Position numbers and translations under genes: made by a program. A model generated the notes under the pieces. That model made no database searches. It was not told the DNA's origin and worked only from the letters and a program-made list of their open reading frames with translations. Source: Limnoperna fortunei (taxonomy: Eukaryota; Mollusca; Bivalvia; Mytilida; Modiolidae). Taken from it: a DNA stretch of 64,000 nt. Below are positions 47,801-57,640 of the stretch, piece by piece. Within the stretch, counting starts at the first letter, position 1, and each line of letters begins with the position of its first letter. Location: assembly GCA_944474755.1 (NCBI GenBank), contig OX104120.1, forward strand, positions 24,148,242 through 24,212,241. The letters run 5' to 3'.

Positions 47801-49183
47801 CCATTTGAAAAAAGGTAGGAAAATCCCTGTATGTTTTGCTTGAACTTTGACACCTAATTTTCAGAATTTTCTTAATTCATCAAGTTTTACATATTTTTCA
47901 TTTACAAACAATGCAATGTAAAATCATGCATAGTATAAGACTGAACTAAAAATTTCAAACATTTACTGTCGTTTATTTGTGTTGTTTTAGCTATGTACAC
48001 ATTTTTCGTTGATCTTTAGGACTAAGTAAACATTTTGCCTGTCTAACAATATTTCTCCAAACTATTGCCAGTTTCCAAGCATAAATCTAAGCAGGACATT
48101 ATAGTCATCCCATAAAAAGTCTCCAACAAAAAACAATATAATAGTGCTCTTATTCATATATGTCTGTCAAAACATCAAGACAAATACAGATCAGGATTTT
48201 TTATGTTTATTGATAGGGAAATCTCATTTTGAAAGAAAGAAAACTTTTTTTTTAATTTGGTACATGTACATGTATAAACATGTAAAAATCGTCCAGTGTT
48301 CAGTTATGGTTTTAAAACACAAGAGAAATAATCCTGGAAATTGATGTAAATAATGAAAAATGTATGTAACTACTGCGAAATTAATTATTTGTATGGTCCC
48401 CCTGACTTCTCCCTGTTTGGCTGCCAGGGAGAAGTCACTTCTCCCTACTTTTTAAGAGTGTGGTGACCCCTGAAAAAAGTATATTATTAAGAAAAATAAA
48501 TTCTTAGTTGGATTTTTAAGACATGTAATGAAAATATTAAAACAAAATTTGGGATCAATGGGCAAAAATAATTAAATGCTTTCAGATAAATAAGCCATTG
48601 TTTGAAAATATGACAAAAAACATTATAAATGAAAAGCAAACATTTTTAATAAGTAATGGATAAATGAGATATTGACTCAAACAATTTAATTGATTGATTT
48701 ATTGTGGTTGGACATTAAACATCATTCAATTAATCTATTTTTTAAACCGTATTAGTGTATATGAGTCTAATGTTTGTTGAAGATTAATTAGAAAACACAA
48801 TTAACTTCAATATTGAATTGTTATTTTAAGTGTTAAATTTACTGCAATAAATTTGTCATCTTTTAGTGTTCCACTTTTTGTTTTAAGTGTCTGCATTCTT
48901 ACCGACCATCCATTTCCTGAACAGCTCTTTCTGCATCTTCTCTGTATCTGTATTTAATAAATGCAAAGCATGGTGGATTTCTGGCTACCCAAACTTCAAT
49001 TAATGGGCCAAACTTTTCAAATGCTCTATCCAACTCAGATTTGGATGGGTCCATACCAAGATCTGCAACATGTACACGGTAACCATCTTCTGGTGATGCA
49101 CTTCTACTATAACTACGACTTCTCCTCCTATTGCGTCCTCTGCTGCCACTTCTGCTCCTGCTTCTTGACCTTGAACGACCCAT
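33644..49183 (-). CDS. SR-family splicing factor with CCHC zinc knuckle (SRSF7/9G8-like), five exons
   Basis: Five minus-strand exons (48903-49183, 46349-46516, 42540-42632, 42003-42047, 33644-33917) join in phase into 286 residues. Order: an N-terminal RS-rich segment (MGRSRSRSRSRSGSRGRN, 1-30); an RRM (35-105) with RNP2 VHVADL and RNP1 CFAFIKY; a zinc knuckle C124-x2-C127-x4-H132-x4-C137 (CYTCGESGHFSRDC); and a long RS tail to residue 286. RRM plus one CCHC knuckle plus RS is the SRSF7/9G8/Drosophila x16 layout: a nuclear protein that binds exonic enhancers and recruits the spliceosome, controlled by RS phosphorylation. It is longer than human SRSF7 (238), and the RS stretch before the RRM is unusual. 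The ATG has a good context (AAAAAATGG). A partial paralogue lies upstream at 60044-63533. Confidence 0.95.
34604..36263 (+). mobile_element. hairpin-ended repeat with internal 165-bp array
   Basis: The 5' end has the hairpin GAGGCTCCCAGGAGCCTG. The interior is about eight units of 165 bp starting GGGCAATAACTCCTATAAGG (34911, 35076, 35241, 35405, 35570, 35735, 35900). The 3' end is CGACGGACGACGGACGCCAA, then hairpin AGCTCACATGGACCTTCGGT-CCAGGTGAGCTAA. The CTAA end next to a hairpin recalls Helitrons, but no TC 5' end is proven. Confidence 0.8.
38013..38492. mobile_element. small inverted-repeat element, CCCATTACTTGTAATG ends
   Basis: Left TCCCATTACTTGTAATGTAG and right CCATTACAAGTAATGGGA are inverse. 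The interior is non-coding. The ends resemble those of the 650-bp repeats (CCCATTACTCGTAATG). Confidence 0.6.
38815..38882. repeat. poly-C and (CA)n low-complexity DNA
   Basis: Two C runs separated by TTTTTCCCAAAACACACTCT and followed by a CA repeat. Confidence 0.95.
40030..40561. repeat. perfect 266-bp tandem duplication
   Basis: 40030-40295 and 40296-40561 appear identical base for base. Each unit contains ATTGCAAAGGTATAGCTAAA near its start and the TGTCTCGCCTGCATTCTGCA start of the next element near its end. It duplicates the left edge of the 40526 element. Confidence 0.93.
40526..41474 (+). mobile_element. TGTCTCGCCTGC-ended element with five 146-bp units
   Basis: Ends TGTCTCGCCTGC and GCAGGCGAGACA are exact inverse 12-mers. 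The 3' end also folds on itself (TGTCTCGCCTCCAGCGACTT then TTGTCGCAGGCGAGACA). The interior has units marked GAGGTCAAGGTCAGGTGACA at 40705, 40852, 40998, 41144 and 41290. Non-coding. Confidence 0.85.
42003..42047 (-). CDS. SR gene exon 4: 45-nt phase-symmetric exon
   Basis: Acceptor ATTGTTCAG and donor CCAG|GTATGT. It encodes SRSPSDERRSSRSP between split arginine codons. Length is a multiple of three, so skipping keeps frame. No counterpart was found in the paralogue at 60.3-63.4 kb. Confidence 0.85.
42048..42539. other. SR intron, nothing recognised
   Basis: AT-rich intron with chance open frames only. Confidence 0.5.
42540..42632 (-). CDS. SR gene exon 3: RS domain
   Basis: Acceptor TATTTGCAG and donor GCAG|GTGTGT. 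It encodes DKDTNNRRRRSYSRSRSRSR and SHSPRQSKSR. Its homologue is 63447-63533. Confidence 0.92.
42633..46348. other. SR intron with paired palindromes
   Basis: 44462-44745 holds foldbacks (see separate entry) and 45729-45750 a poly-G run followed by TCCGTCCGTCCG. Otherwise it is AT-rich and featureless. Confidence 0.5.
44462..44745. repeat. two adjacent foldbacks sharing an AGCGATAAACA junction
   Basis: First: TGTTTATCGCT (44462) is inverse to AGCGATAAACA (about 44608-44618), enclosing GAGATGGGCCCATCTC. Second: TTATTTACGTTTTATGAAAC then TCGATGCATTTTCCCGTC is inverse to GACGAGAAAACGCATCTCGT then TTC..AAACGTAAATAA, with loop GGGCTGTCGCCC. They are rich in CG compared with the surrounding DNA. 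Confidence 0.8.
46349..46516 (-). CDS. SR gene exon 2: RRM end and CCHC zinc knuckle
   Basis: Acceptor CATTTACAG and donor GCAG|GTGTGT. It encodes TLSGGRIRVSFARPRTRGRR, FDPNLR and the knuckle CYTCGESGHFSRDC, then IWRQRRRNRSR. The 'FDPN.RCY.CG..GH' block is the SRSF7 hallmark. Confidence 0.95.
46619..47828. mobile_element. 1.2-kb inverted-repeat element with 5-bp TATGT duplication
   Basis: Left CAGGGATTTTCCTGCCTTTA..GGGGCC and right, read inversely, CAGGGATTTTCCTACCTTTT..GGGGCC. Flanked by TATGT (46614-46618 and 47829-47833). No transposase frame is seen. It inserted about 100 bp from the exon 2 acceptor of the SR gene. Superfamily undecided. Confidence 0.8.
47267..47389. repeat. 62-bp tandem duplication
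   Basis: Two copies of GACAAGGGTCGGTAGCGAAG followed by GTTCGGTTGAATGCCGATTA, with a few substitutions, inside the 46619 element. Confidence 0.9.
48405..48460. repeat. intronic hairpin GACTTCTCCCTG / CAGGGAGAAGTC
   Basis: Twelve-base arms separated by TTTGGCTGC in the first SR intron. Another ACTTCTCCCT copy follows directly. Confidence 0.8.
48903..49183 (-). CDS. SR gene exon 1: start codon, N-terminal RS stretch, RRM
   Basis: ATG at 49183 in AAAAAATGG context. The frame is open a little upstream but without another ATG. It encodes MGRSRSRSRSRSGSRGRN, YRVHVADLG, RAFEKFGPL, VWVARNPPCFAFIKY and EMDGR. Donor GGTCG|GTAAGA, phase 2. Confidence 0.95.
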
Positions 49184-49464
49184 TTTTTCCTTTCTTTTTT
49201 TGCAGTTCTTGTAGTTTTGCACTTTTTTCTGTTTTCTGGGACTATTGCAACAGAAGGTTTAAAAAAAGATAAAAATAATTCTGATTCCTTTTTGAATAAC
49301 AACAAAAACATGTTAATATTTTAAAAATTATAATATATTAAAAGTTACACCTCCTTGTGCTCAGTGTTTTGCTTGCATTTTTTTTTTATTCAATATTGTA
49401 CCTTTGTAGTGTTAAAATTTAATTTAAAACAATTCTACACGATAACAGGTCCATATTTTATATT
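49184..49464 (-). promoter_or_regulatory. probable 5' leader and upstream region of the SR gene
   Basis: The purine-rich AGAAAGGAAAAA precedes the ATG. No TATA box was recognised, so the exact start site is unknown. An untranslated first exon further upstream is possible. Confidence 0.3.
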
Positions 49465-49770
49465 ATGCCTTTGTTGTTGACATGTTCCAAATCGTCCTTG
49501 ACATTTGCTACAGGAATTTTACAAGGAAGCCAGCCATTTGAATTTCTAAAGGGACCTAGTGTTGTTTTCAAAAAGATCTGCTTTCATAACGTTCAGTGGT
49601 ATTCAGACAAACTGCAAGGCTTTTCCAACCTTAACTGCAGACCATTTTACCCGAAAGTTCCAACAGAAAACAATGGACTTCCAAACATACACTTCCGATG
49701 TAAAAAAAATCTGCCACATTTCAAAACAAAATAACTGAAAAATAATTGTTGCTTCAATTTACACATTTTT
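49465..49770 (+). repeat. diverged plus-strand relative of the arms at 49868-50463
   Basis: Shares, in order, GTGGTATTCAGACAAACTGC, CCTTAACTGCAGAC, ACACTTCCG and TAATTGTTG with the minus strand of 49930-50250. Confidence 0.6.
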
Positions 49771-49867
49771 TTATATACAAAAGGAGTGTAAGCTGGAACA
49801 TACACGGTAATTAGATTTCATTGTCACGCAAAAACAATAACCAAAATACATCAACATGTAGTATAGT

Positions 49868-50463
49868 ACTATAGTAAACTTTACCGTGTCTTCCATACGG
49901 GTGTTTGACCGACAAAATGGAAAACTGCTACCGCATTTGGTCGAGTTTATGGTCCTTTTGTAGATTTCATATTACACTTTTTGAAATCAACAATTATTTT
50001 CCACAGTTGATCAGCGTTCTGAAATGCGGCTGAATTTGCATTTTGATACAGCAATTTTCCATACCAAATTTTGACCTTGTTTTGAACGGAAGTGTACATT
50101 AGGAAAATTCCATTGTTGTCTATTCGAAATCCTTCGGGCAATGTCGTCTGCAGTTAAGGCGGGAAAAGTCTCGCTGTTTGTCTGAATACCATTGAACGTG
50201 ACGAAAGCAGACGAACGTTTGTAAACAACATTAGACTCCTTTAGAAACAAAAAATGGCTGACTTCCTATGGAAATATGATCTATCAAAATGAAAATTCAG
50301 CCGCATTTCAAAACGCAGATTAACTGTGGAAAAGTAATTGTTGATTTCAAAAAGTGTAATATGAGATCTACACAAGGACCATAAACTCGACCAAACGAGG
50401 TAGTAATTTTCTATTTTGTCAGGCAAACACCCGGGGGTAAGACACGGAAAAGTTTACTATAGT
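49868..50463. mobile_element. element with inverted arms of about 190 bp
   Basis: Left ACTATAGTAAACTTTACCGT then GTCTTCC..GGTGTTTG..CGAGTTTATGGTCCTT. The right end is the inverse (ACTATAGTAAACTTTTCCGT read from 50463). On the minus strand the middle has open frames of 64-79 codons with protein-like composition, not recognised. No target duplication found. Confidence 0.8.
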
Positions 50464-51272
50464 ATGTCTGTGCTAGAACCAAATATGGACTTGCAGTCGG
50501 AATTTCAGAGATTAACATAGTCAGGGTTATTAAAAATTGTCATTTTCAACAATCAACATGTGCTGAACAACATTTTTTCAATTGAAAGATGTCTGGCGAC
50601 TAAAAATATGGTGGCATCTCTTTGCCACAGTAAATAAGGAAAACATTTTGTAATCATAAAGATACATAAAATGGAATATAATAAACACGACTGTATAACT
50701 TTTTTGTTTGTGACACGCCATGTTTTATGTCGCTGGTAATGTAAAATGTTATGATAAAATGAATATTTAATAAATGGGAATAATCGACAACAAAGATCTC
50801 GTTTATTATGTTGTTCTTTTCGAAAATTTCTTCCTTGTTTCCTATGATGTATATCGATATAACTTGCATTTATGTTTAAATATTATACTACTAATTCAAC
50901 TGGTGTCAAATCATTTCCTGTTATGGTGCAAGTTATTGCGTTTGTTTTAGTTCAAATTACGAATTTTGAAGACAATCTCACCAGTCCAACGAGGCGTTAC
51001 TGGTCCTTTTTGACTAGACGTAGGTACCAGACTCGTGTGATTCCGTCTTCAACCGGAAAAAGCCGGAAACAAATAACGATTCCGAGTTCTGACACGAATT
51101 CTGATCGAACTGGACTATTAAAATAGAATCAGTTTAATTTATTTCCCATTAACCACAACCCCCTTTCCCAATTCTTTTTTTATTATTTAATTGCAACGTT
51201 GATAACACAATTTGAAACTTATACTTAATATAAATGCAATAAAAAAAATAATTTTAATGTTCCAAAAAGTTT
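50464..51272. other. intergenic, no gene recognised
   Basis: An 84-codon plus frame at 50872-51126 starts with a real ATG but has no supporting motif. Confidence 0.4.
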
Positions 51273-51281
51273 GTAACATTT

Positions 51282-51754
51282 CATCCTCACAAGTCAGGGT
51301 TTCTGTGTCTACATGTGTCCACGAACCCCTGACAAACTTAGCTAGGAAATTCCCGGGCTAGAAGTCACTATTTTGATTGGCTACATCGTACCTTAATGTA
51401 GCCAATCAAAAGCTCGCTTTCATTCACGAATTGGTTAGGGATATCCCGATGTCGATTGTAAATAAACCAAACGGATGTGTTGCGTAGACCATGTGAAAAT
51501 CAGTGTATTTTGTACAGTAGTGTTAATAGTTTGTTATTAACGCGTTATTATTTAGTTGCGTTACATTTTCTTCACACTCCAGAATGAGTAAGAATGACTA
51601 CTGCCAAACACTTGCTTCTTTCAAGCAATTTCATTAGTTGGTATTTTAAAGGATTGACGTCATACGAAAATCTTCTAGCCCGGGAATTTCCTAGCTAAGT
51701 TTGTCAGGGGTTCGTGAACACATGTGGACACAGAAACCCAGACTTGTGAGGATG
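51282..51754. mobile_element. MULE-like MITE with 9-bp target duplication
   Basis: Long inverted arms (about 80 bp) start CATCCTCACAAGTCAGGGTT and end in the inverse, ACTTGTGAGGATG. Flanked by GTAACATTT on both sides (51273-51281, 51755-51763). 473 bp, non-coding. A related, interrupted copy lies inverted at 60607-62482. Confidence 0.93.
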
Positions 51755-51999
51755 GTAACATTTGACAAATATATTTAGTTTTTGACCAGTTTTAATCAGA
51801 AGGTTAAACATATTTTTTCGATTTCAATTACGTTAATAAAAACCTACCGCAATTAAATTGCAGCTATATATTTTAAACAATGGTGGTACGAAATCGAAAG
51901 AAACATTCTGCAATTATTCATTATTAAATACACATCATAAATCAACAAATTAAAAACAACATTTTGGCACGTCTCGACAGTTTAACGAAGAGACTAATA

Positions 52000-52175
52000 G
52001 GTTCTTACATACGTTTTGGGGAAAGACCGGTTGATCTTTCACGAGTGATAGAAATTATATATATATATATATATATTTTCGAGAGTGGAGCGCAGCGGAA
52101 CGAGCCAAAAGACATACAAATTTCCATCACGAGTGAAAGTTCACACGGACTTTCCCAAAAACTATGAAAGGACCT
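52000..52175. repeat. foldback with TA-rich and GAGCGCAGCGG loop
   Basis: Left TTTTGGGGAAAGACCGGTTG then CTTTCACGAGTGATAGAAATT; right AATTTCCATCACGAGTGAAA then CGGACTTTCCCAAAAACTAT is its imperfect inverse. The loop has (TA)n and GAGAGTGGAGCGCAGCGGAA. Confidence 0.8.
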
Positions 52176-52238
52176 ATTTCTTCCGTAAACCAACGTGAAC
52201 GCCGAAAATAATGAACGTCATAGAAGAACGTTGTTATG

Positions 52239-52535
52239 CAGGGGCGGATGCAGCCTCAAATGAAAGGGGGGGGGGGTCCAAATTTGTCATGGTGGACGAA
52301 GGCCACCATGCCGACCTCGCAGAGGTCGTATTACGGCAGGGGGTCTGGGGGTCGCTTAAGGCCCCTAGAAGCTCTGAACGAAATGGTGTAAAATCCTGCA
52401 TTCTGACGATTTCCTGACACCTAAAACATGCCGTTAAAATGTCATTTTGTTATGCTAAAACAAAAAAAAAGAAGGCTTGTCAAAACGAAAGGGGGGTCCG
52501 GACCCCCTGGACCCCCCCCTCTGGATCCGCCACTG
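52239..52535. mobile_element. 297-bp MITE with CAG..GGCGGAT ends
   Basis: Left CAGGGGCGGATGCAGCC, right read inversely CAGTGGCGGATCCAGAG. Flanked by TTATG on both sides (52234-52238, 52536-52540). G-run and C-run subterminal blocks (GGGGGGGGTCC / GGACCCCC). Inserted within a host palindrome (AGAACGTTGTTATG .. CATAACAACGCGTTCT). Confidence 0.85.
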
Positions 52536-52659
52536 TTATGCTTCCATAACAACGCGTTCTTGTTTCTGGCGTTTTGATTGGATGACGAGCAAGTACAGAT
52601 GTGTGCGCGTGAGCTCATCTGTACTGGGTTATCTGTACCAGAAACCGGCCATTTAAGGA

Positions 52660-52812
52660 AGAATTATAAGTTATATACGTTCATATCCGTAGATATAGAG
52701 ATTTTAACACCTGAAGTGCCCCAAGTACGCCCTGAGGCGAAGCCGACGGGTGTACAGGAGTACTGAAGGTGTTAACATCTCCATATCTACGGACATGAAC
52801 GTGTATAACGAA
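52660..52812. repeat. foldback with GAGGCGAAGCC loop
   Basis: TATACGTTCATATCCGTAGA then TATAGAGATTTTAACACCT is inverse to AGGTGTTAACATCTCCATAT then CTACGGACATGAACGTGTATA. The loop CGCCCTGAGGCGAAGCCGAC resembles the one at 5586. Confidence 0.85.
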
Positions 52813-53189
52813 TTTATCCCCGGTATTAGTTTGAAATAATGGATTTTTAGGTACTTTGTCAACGCAATGGTGGACGTTAAAGCAACGTTTTCATCATTAT
52901 CAAAGAAAGTTTGAGTGAAATTTGATATAAGTGAGGCTTTTTTACAAGGTGTAAAAAGAAAAGTTTTTTGTTGGAATCAAACAGATGTTTAAGAAATAAA
53001 TTCTGAATGTCTTGCAGAGACGTTATTATAGTGTCACGTCGTTGTTTGTCAAACTGCATATCTTTTGTTTCGTTTTCTGTTAAAAATAAAACACATTTGG
53101 ACCTTTTTTTAAATTTCATCATCTTATATATGACACAAACCAATTAAAATTTATAATATAAACGTATCTTAAATACTTCTGTGCAACAA

Positions 53190-53262
53190 ATGGTTAGCAA
53201 CCCCGGGTATATGACTTAGCAACCCCGGGTATATGACTTAGCAACGACCCGGGTATATGGGG
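53190..53262. repeat. 27-bp tandem repeat, two and a half units
   Basis: Units TTAGCAACCCCGGGTATATG with small changes. Confidence 0.9.
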
Positions 53263-54815
53263 TTTGTAATCAAATTGCAGGAATAATACTCATTCAGGGA
53301 TAAAATTATATGTTTCTGCTAAATGCTATCACCCAAAGCAGCGTCGAGCTGTGATGCGGAATGTATGCAACTGTCGAGACGTGGTAGTTGTACCTACACT
53401 CATGTATGTATTAAGTTTATCTAAAATTAGAAAATATGAAAAAGGCAAAACAAAACTAAGTGCTTTTGATTTAAATTTTAGCATTCAACATGTATAACGA
53501 ACCATTGGTTTATAAAATATAGTCCTTAACGTCAAAATTATTATGACGTTATTTCATTCATAGAACGAGAGTAATTCACAGAATCATTGGTTATACCATT
53601 CATTGTGAAGTCAAGACTGAAGTAGTTCCGACAAAAGTACATCTTGTATCACATATTTACAAGGTTTTGTCTCACACAGGTTGTATCAATCGCAAATTTT
53701 TCAGATTTTGAAAAATATATACTTAATTTTAAATAAATTCAAATATTTGATTATGGTGTTTTCAAGTGAAGGCAAAGCGACAGTAAATGTTCGATATCTT
53801 CAGGTTCTTCACATAGCGGACATAACTCACTCTAAGCATGTGCATCATTAAGGATTCTTAAAGGGAGGGGAGGAGGGGCCTTCATGCCGAATTCCCTATC
53901 AAAAAATTTAAAAATCCCGAATTCCCGGTCAAAAAAATGACATTAAAAATGTTCATATGTTGTCAATATTGCCAATACATTGAGAAGTATATCAACCTGT
54001 TATATACTAATTTGTCATAATTTTCATACTATTTTAGCGATGACGGTGACTTAAAATCCGGATTTTTACTTACTTCACTGCATGAACTTGTAAACTGTAA
54101 TAATATGATATTCCCTGGTCTTCGGAATCCATACGTAGCAGTATAAGGTTTCACATTTATCCCGACCCTCTTCTTAAATTAAAGGTAAAAAACCTGTCCC
54201 CGTGCCAGCAACTTTAAAAGTGATGATTTGAAGTTGATTTCGTCGTTCTTAAAAGAAAGTAGGTGTTCAAAAGTAGGTTCGAAGAGTGTGGCACCTTGGA
54301 AAACAGTTTTTGGAGATTTCAATAAGAGCAGGCTAATTGTAGCCGCCACAAAAGAATAAATTTTCGCCCTACTCCATACTTTTCAAGTGGCATTCAAAAA
54401 TTTTTATTTTATCCATCTCCAGAATTGCTTTATTTTCGTTAACTTGTTCCTCTCGTACTGAAAATAGCTTAAATACTACTCACTGGACGTAAAGCAAACA
54501 TCCAATCAATTGCATCATAATATAAACCTGGAAAAAGTTAAGAACCCCAAGTTTTTTTCAAGTCATACATACATTTGGACTGCCATTCGTTTTCAATTTG
54601 TATAGCAAACAAAAATATGCATTGTTAGGTACAATGAAACAATTATTTTAAACAACAAACTAATTATTTTATTTTCATATAATTTCATAAAAATATGGAC
54701 GGTCTTTGCTCTTTCACGTAGTCTTTAAAAAATATTGTCACAGAAAGCTCCAAACTGTTATTCAATTTTAAATTCATACTTGAAAACATCAATCACAAAC
54801 ACCGAATTTATAATT
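53263..54815. other. intergenic, no gene recognised
   Basis: Contains a repeat-like patch at 53860-53945 (GAATTCCC words). Nothing coding recognised. Confidence 0.4.
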
Positions 54816-54819
54816 AGCC

Positions 54820-55812
54820 GTCTAAGGGCAAATATCGGGTATATCCACCGTTAGCATGAATGATTGCTTCAACCCTGCGTCGCAGTGCCAGTCTAATTTG
54901 TTTAAGGGGTTATCTGTCGCCATTCTCGGAGCTTCTAAATGTTGTAAGTTCTGTGGAGGAGGTTCCAGAGCTTGTAATTGCCTACCCAATTGATCCCATA
55001 GATGCTCTATTGGGTTGAGATCTGGACTTCTTGCAGGCCACGGAAGAGTGGTCACAGCTTCGTTCTGATGAGGTCTAGCGTTGTCATTCATAAAAGCAGG
55101 TTTTGACTCTTACGGATGGTTTTCAAAATGAGGCACAGCTACAGGTGTAAGCACGTACCGGATGTACTTTTCGCCACTAAGGTTGCCATTGATTGTTATC
55201 AGATCCAGTTTGCAATCACGTGAGATACAGCCCACACAATAAATGAGCCACCACCAAAAGGCACTGCTGGAACAATGTTTCTGGACATGCAAGCTGTTTT
55301 TTGATGCCTCCAAACACGGGTTCGCCCACCAGTTAAATGGATTACAAATCGTTTCTCATCTTACCATTGTTTTCGTCGTCAGGTTCTAAGGTTCCAAATT
55401 TTGTTTTGCTCTGCACCATGCCAACCTGTCCCTGCGATGGCTATCATCGAGCTTTGGGCGTTTAATGACTCTCCTTGACCTCAATCCTCTAGCTTTAAGA
55501 CGATTTCGTACTGTTCTGTTTGACAGATTATGACCAGGTAACCATTGCTTGAGACAGGTACTTGCTGCAAACAGATTTCGCCTAATCAATCCACCAAGGC
55601 TCGTCTTCACTTTGGATTGACCCAGATGGTCGACCACATCTGGAACGGTCTTTTATATCTTGCGTGGCAGCGTGTTTTCTAACCAAACGACTGATGACTG
55701 TATAATGATAGCCAAACTGACGTCCTTTTGCCTTGTAATACATACCAGTGGAATGCACGCTGATGATTTGCCATCTCTGTGCTTAAGCTTCTGATATCCG
55801 CCTCCTTGCCAT
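54820..55812 (-). pseudogene. dead Tc1/mariner-type transposase
   Basis: From ATG at 55812 the minus strand gives MARRRISEA and then a stop, followed by helix-turn-helix words GRQFGYHYTVISRLVRKH, then GHNLSNRTVRNRLKARGLRS, DLITINGNLSGEKYIRYVLT, DNARPH and WPARSPDLNPIEHLWDQLGR, spread over three frames. The order is that of a Tc1-type DDE transposase. The early stop, frameshifts and damage around the first catalytic aspartate region mean it is inactive. The ends were not located. Confidence 0.92.
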
Positions 55813-56636
55813 GCTTATTTTAATGATTTGGTAATGAGAAATTCTGGATTTAAATACCGATATGTTTCAGGAAAAAAAATAGTGCGATTTAGATGATGAA
55901 GGGAGCAAGCTGCACGTGGACAGAAAACCGTGCTTTATTACCATTTCCAAATTTAAACTTTATATACAATAAACGAAAAACCAAAATAATCGGGGTCAGA
56001 TAACATTTTCCCAGGTGTATAGACTGATACATTATGGAAAATCCATGTTTATAATCCAAAATAATACTAAAGTTTGCCACATTTTCCACCACGCATTTTT
56101 TGCCCCTTAAGGCTTGTTTTTGCATGGGCTCGCCTTTATGTATTTTAACTATGCCCCTGAAAGTGAATGAGAAAAATAGCAAGAGCCGAAAGTCACGGTA
56201 CAATTACAAATCGTGATATAGACAATAAAATACAAAGAAAAAAAATTACAAAAACAGAAAGTGAGTAACCCTGAACCCAATAAAACAATACTTTAGACGA
56301 GTTAACAGTGCCTGCAGCCCTTATTTACACAAGTCAAGTTAGACATAGTCAAGTCTTGAATAAAGTCTAATCCAGGAATAGGAAAGATTACCTATGCAAA
56401 AATGTCCTTCGTACATGCGTTCCTTTTTATCTCACTTAGACCCATCGTCAAGCGGGCTTTATTTTATCAAGTGGCATCCTTCGTATGTCATCCGTCCGTC
56501 ATAAACATTTATAAAACCCTCTCCTCTAAAATTATGCTTTATTGTTGATTGGTGTAACCTATTATTTTGTAACCACATGCACTAGGTCTAACAGAAGGAA
56601 CATGTCTATAAAGCGAACACTATCAATTAGTAATTA

Positions 56637-57393
56637 TGAACAAGAGCCCCATGGACCACAATGCTCACTTAAGACTACTGGCAAATCAGTCGTTATAACA
56701 AGGCGAAATTGGATTGAAATTAGCACAAAAAGACGGGAGAAAAAGACCGATGTCATTTTTTTTTACAATTTCTAATTATTTCCCCTCCGAGAGGCCCTTT
56801 AATTACTTTCACTATGTGCCAAGTTTTATTGAAATTGACCTAGTGGTTCTGAGAATATGAAAACATGTTTATAAGATGATAGACCAAGGACACATTTTGA
56901 TTATCGCTTAGTAAAGACAAGCCGAAAGAAAAAAAACCTTCCCACAATTGGGCTATTTTTAAATGGAAAATGTGCAAACCAATGTTTTCTGAGCAAGTAT
57001 GATCCAGGAAATATAATGTTAATTCCTTATAAAACACAGACACAATAGGATGGTTAAAATCTTATGCTATGCTGTGTTCCACTTTGTAGAGGACCGTCTA
57101 AGGTACATTTCTGCCATATTTCAAATCAAGCCAAGCGTTTTATAAAAAGATTTTTGAAATTCAGCAATTAATGAATGCATTAATGACAGTGGCAGCCATG
57201 TTTAATATTTAATCAGCACTAAAAACTCAAACTTTGTTAAGAACCACCCAATAAACATTCATGCGACGTTTTGTTCCAATTGGCCAAGTGGTTTTGGAGA
57301 AGAAGATTAAAATGTTAAAAGTTTACGCACGATGAAGACCAACGCCAAATGATAAGAATAGCTCACACTGATCCTTTGGGTCATGTGAGCTAA
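56637..57393 (+). mobile_element. degenerate copy of the hairpin-ended repeat
   Basis: Starts near ACAAGAGCCCCATGGACC. Body words GTGGTTCTGAGAATATGAAA and AGTGGTTTTGGAGAAGAAGA. Ends with hairpin TGATCCTTTGGGTCA then TGTGAGCTAA at 57393. Confidence 0.7.
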
Positions 57394-57640
57394 AAGATGA
57401 AAGCTCACAAGGATTCAGATAACAAGGTTTCTAATTCAATTTGTGCTTCTTAGACAACACCGACAATCCCTGTAGAACAGGGATACAGTTGAGCACACCC
57501 TGCCAACAGTAACGCTTAGAACATGCAACTTCAGTGTTGACATGCATTGATCAATTGTAAATGACTTGTAATTGTACATTTGTAATTGTAAACTATTCTG
57601 CCACTGAGGGCTCCAATAAGTCCTTGAAGCTTATGGAGTT

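Noticed and set aside
49184..49222. Extension of the SR protein upstream of MGRSRS
   Set aside because: It begins at GTG with no upstream in-frame ATG in the open stretch. The ATG at 49183 has a strong context.
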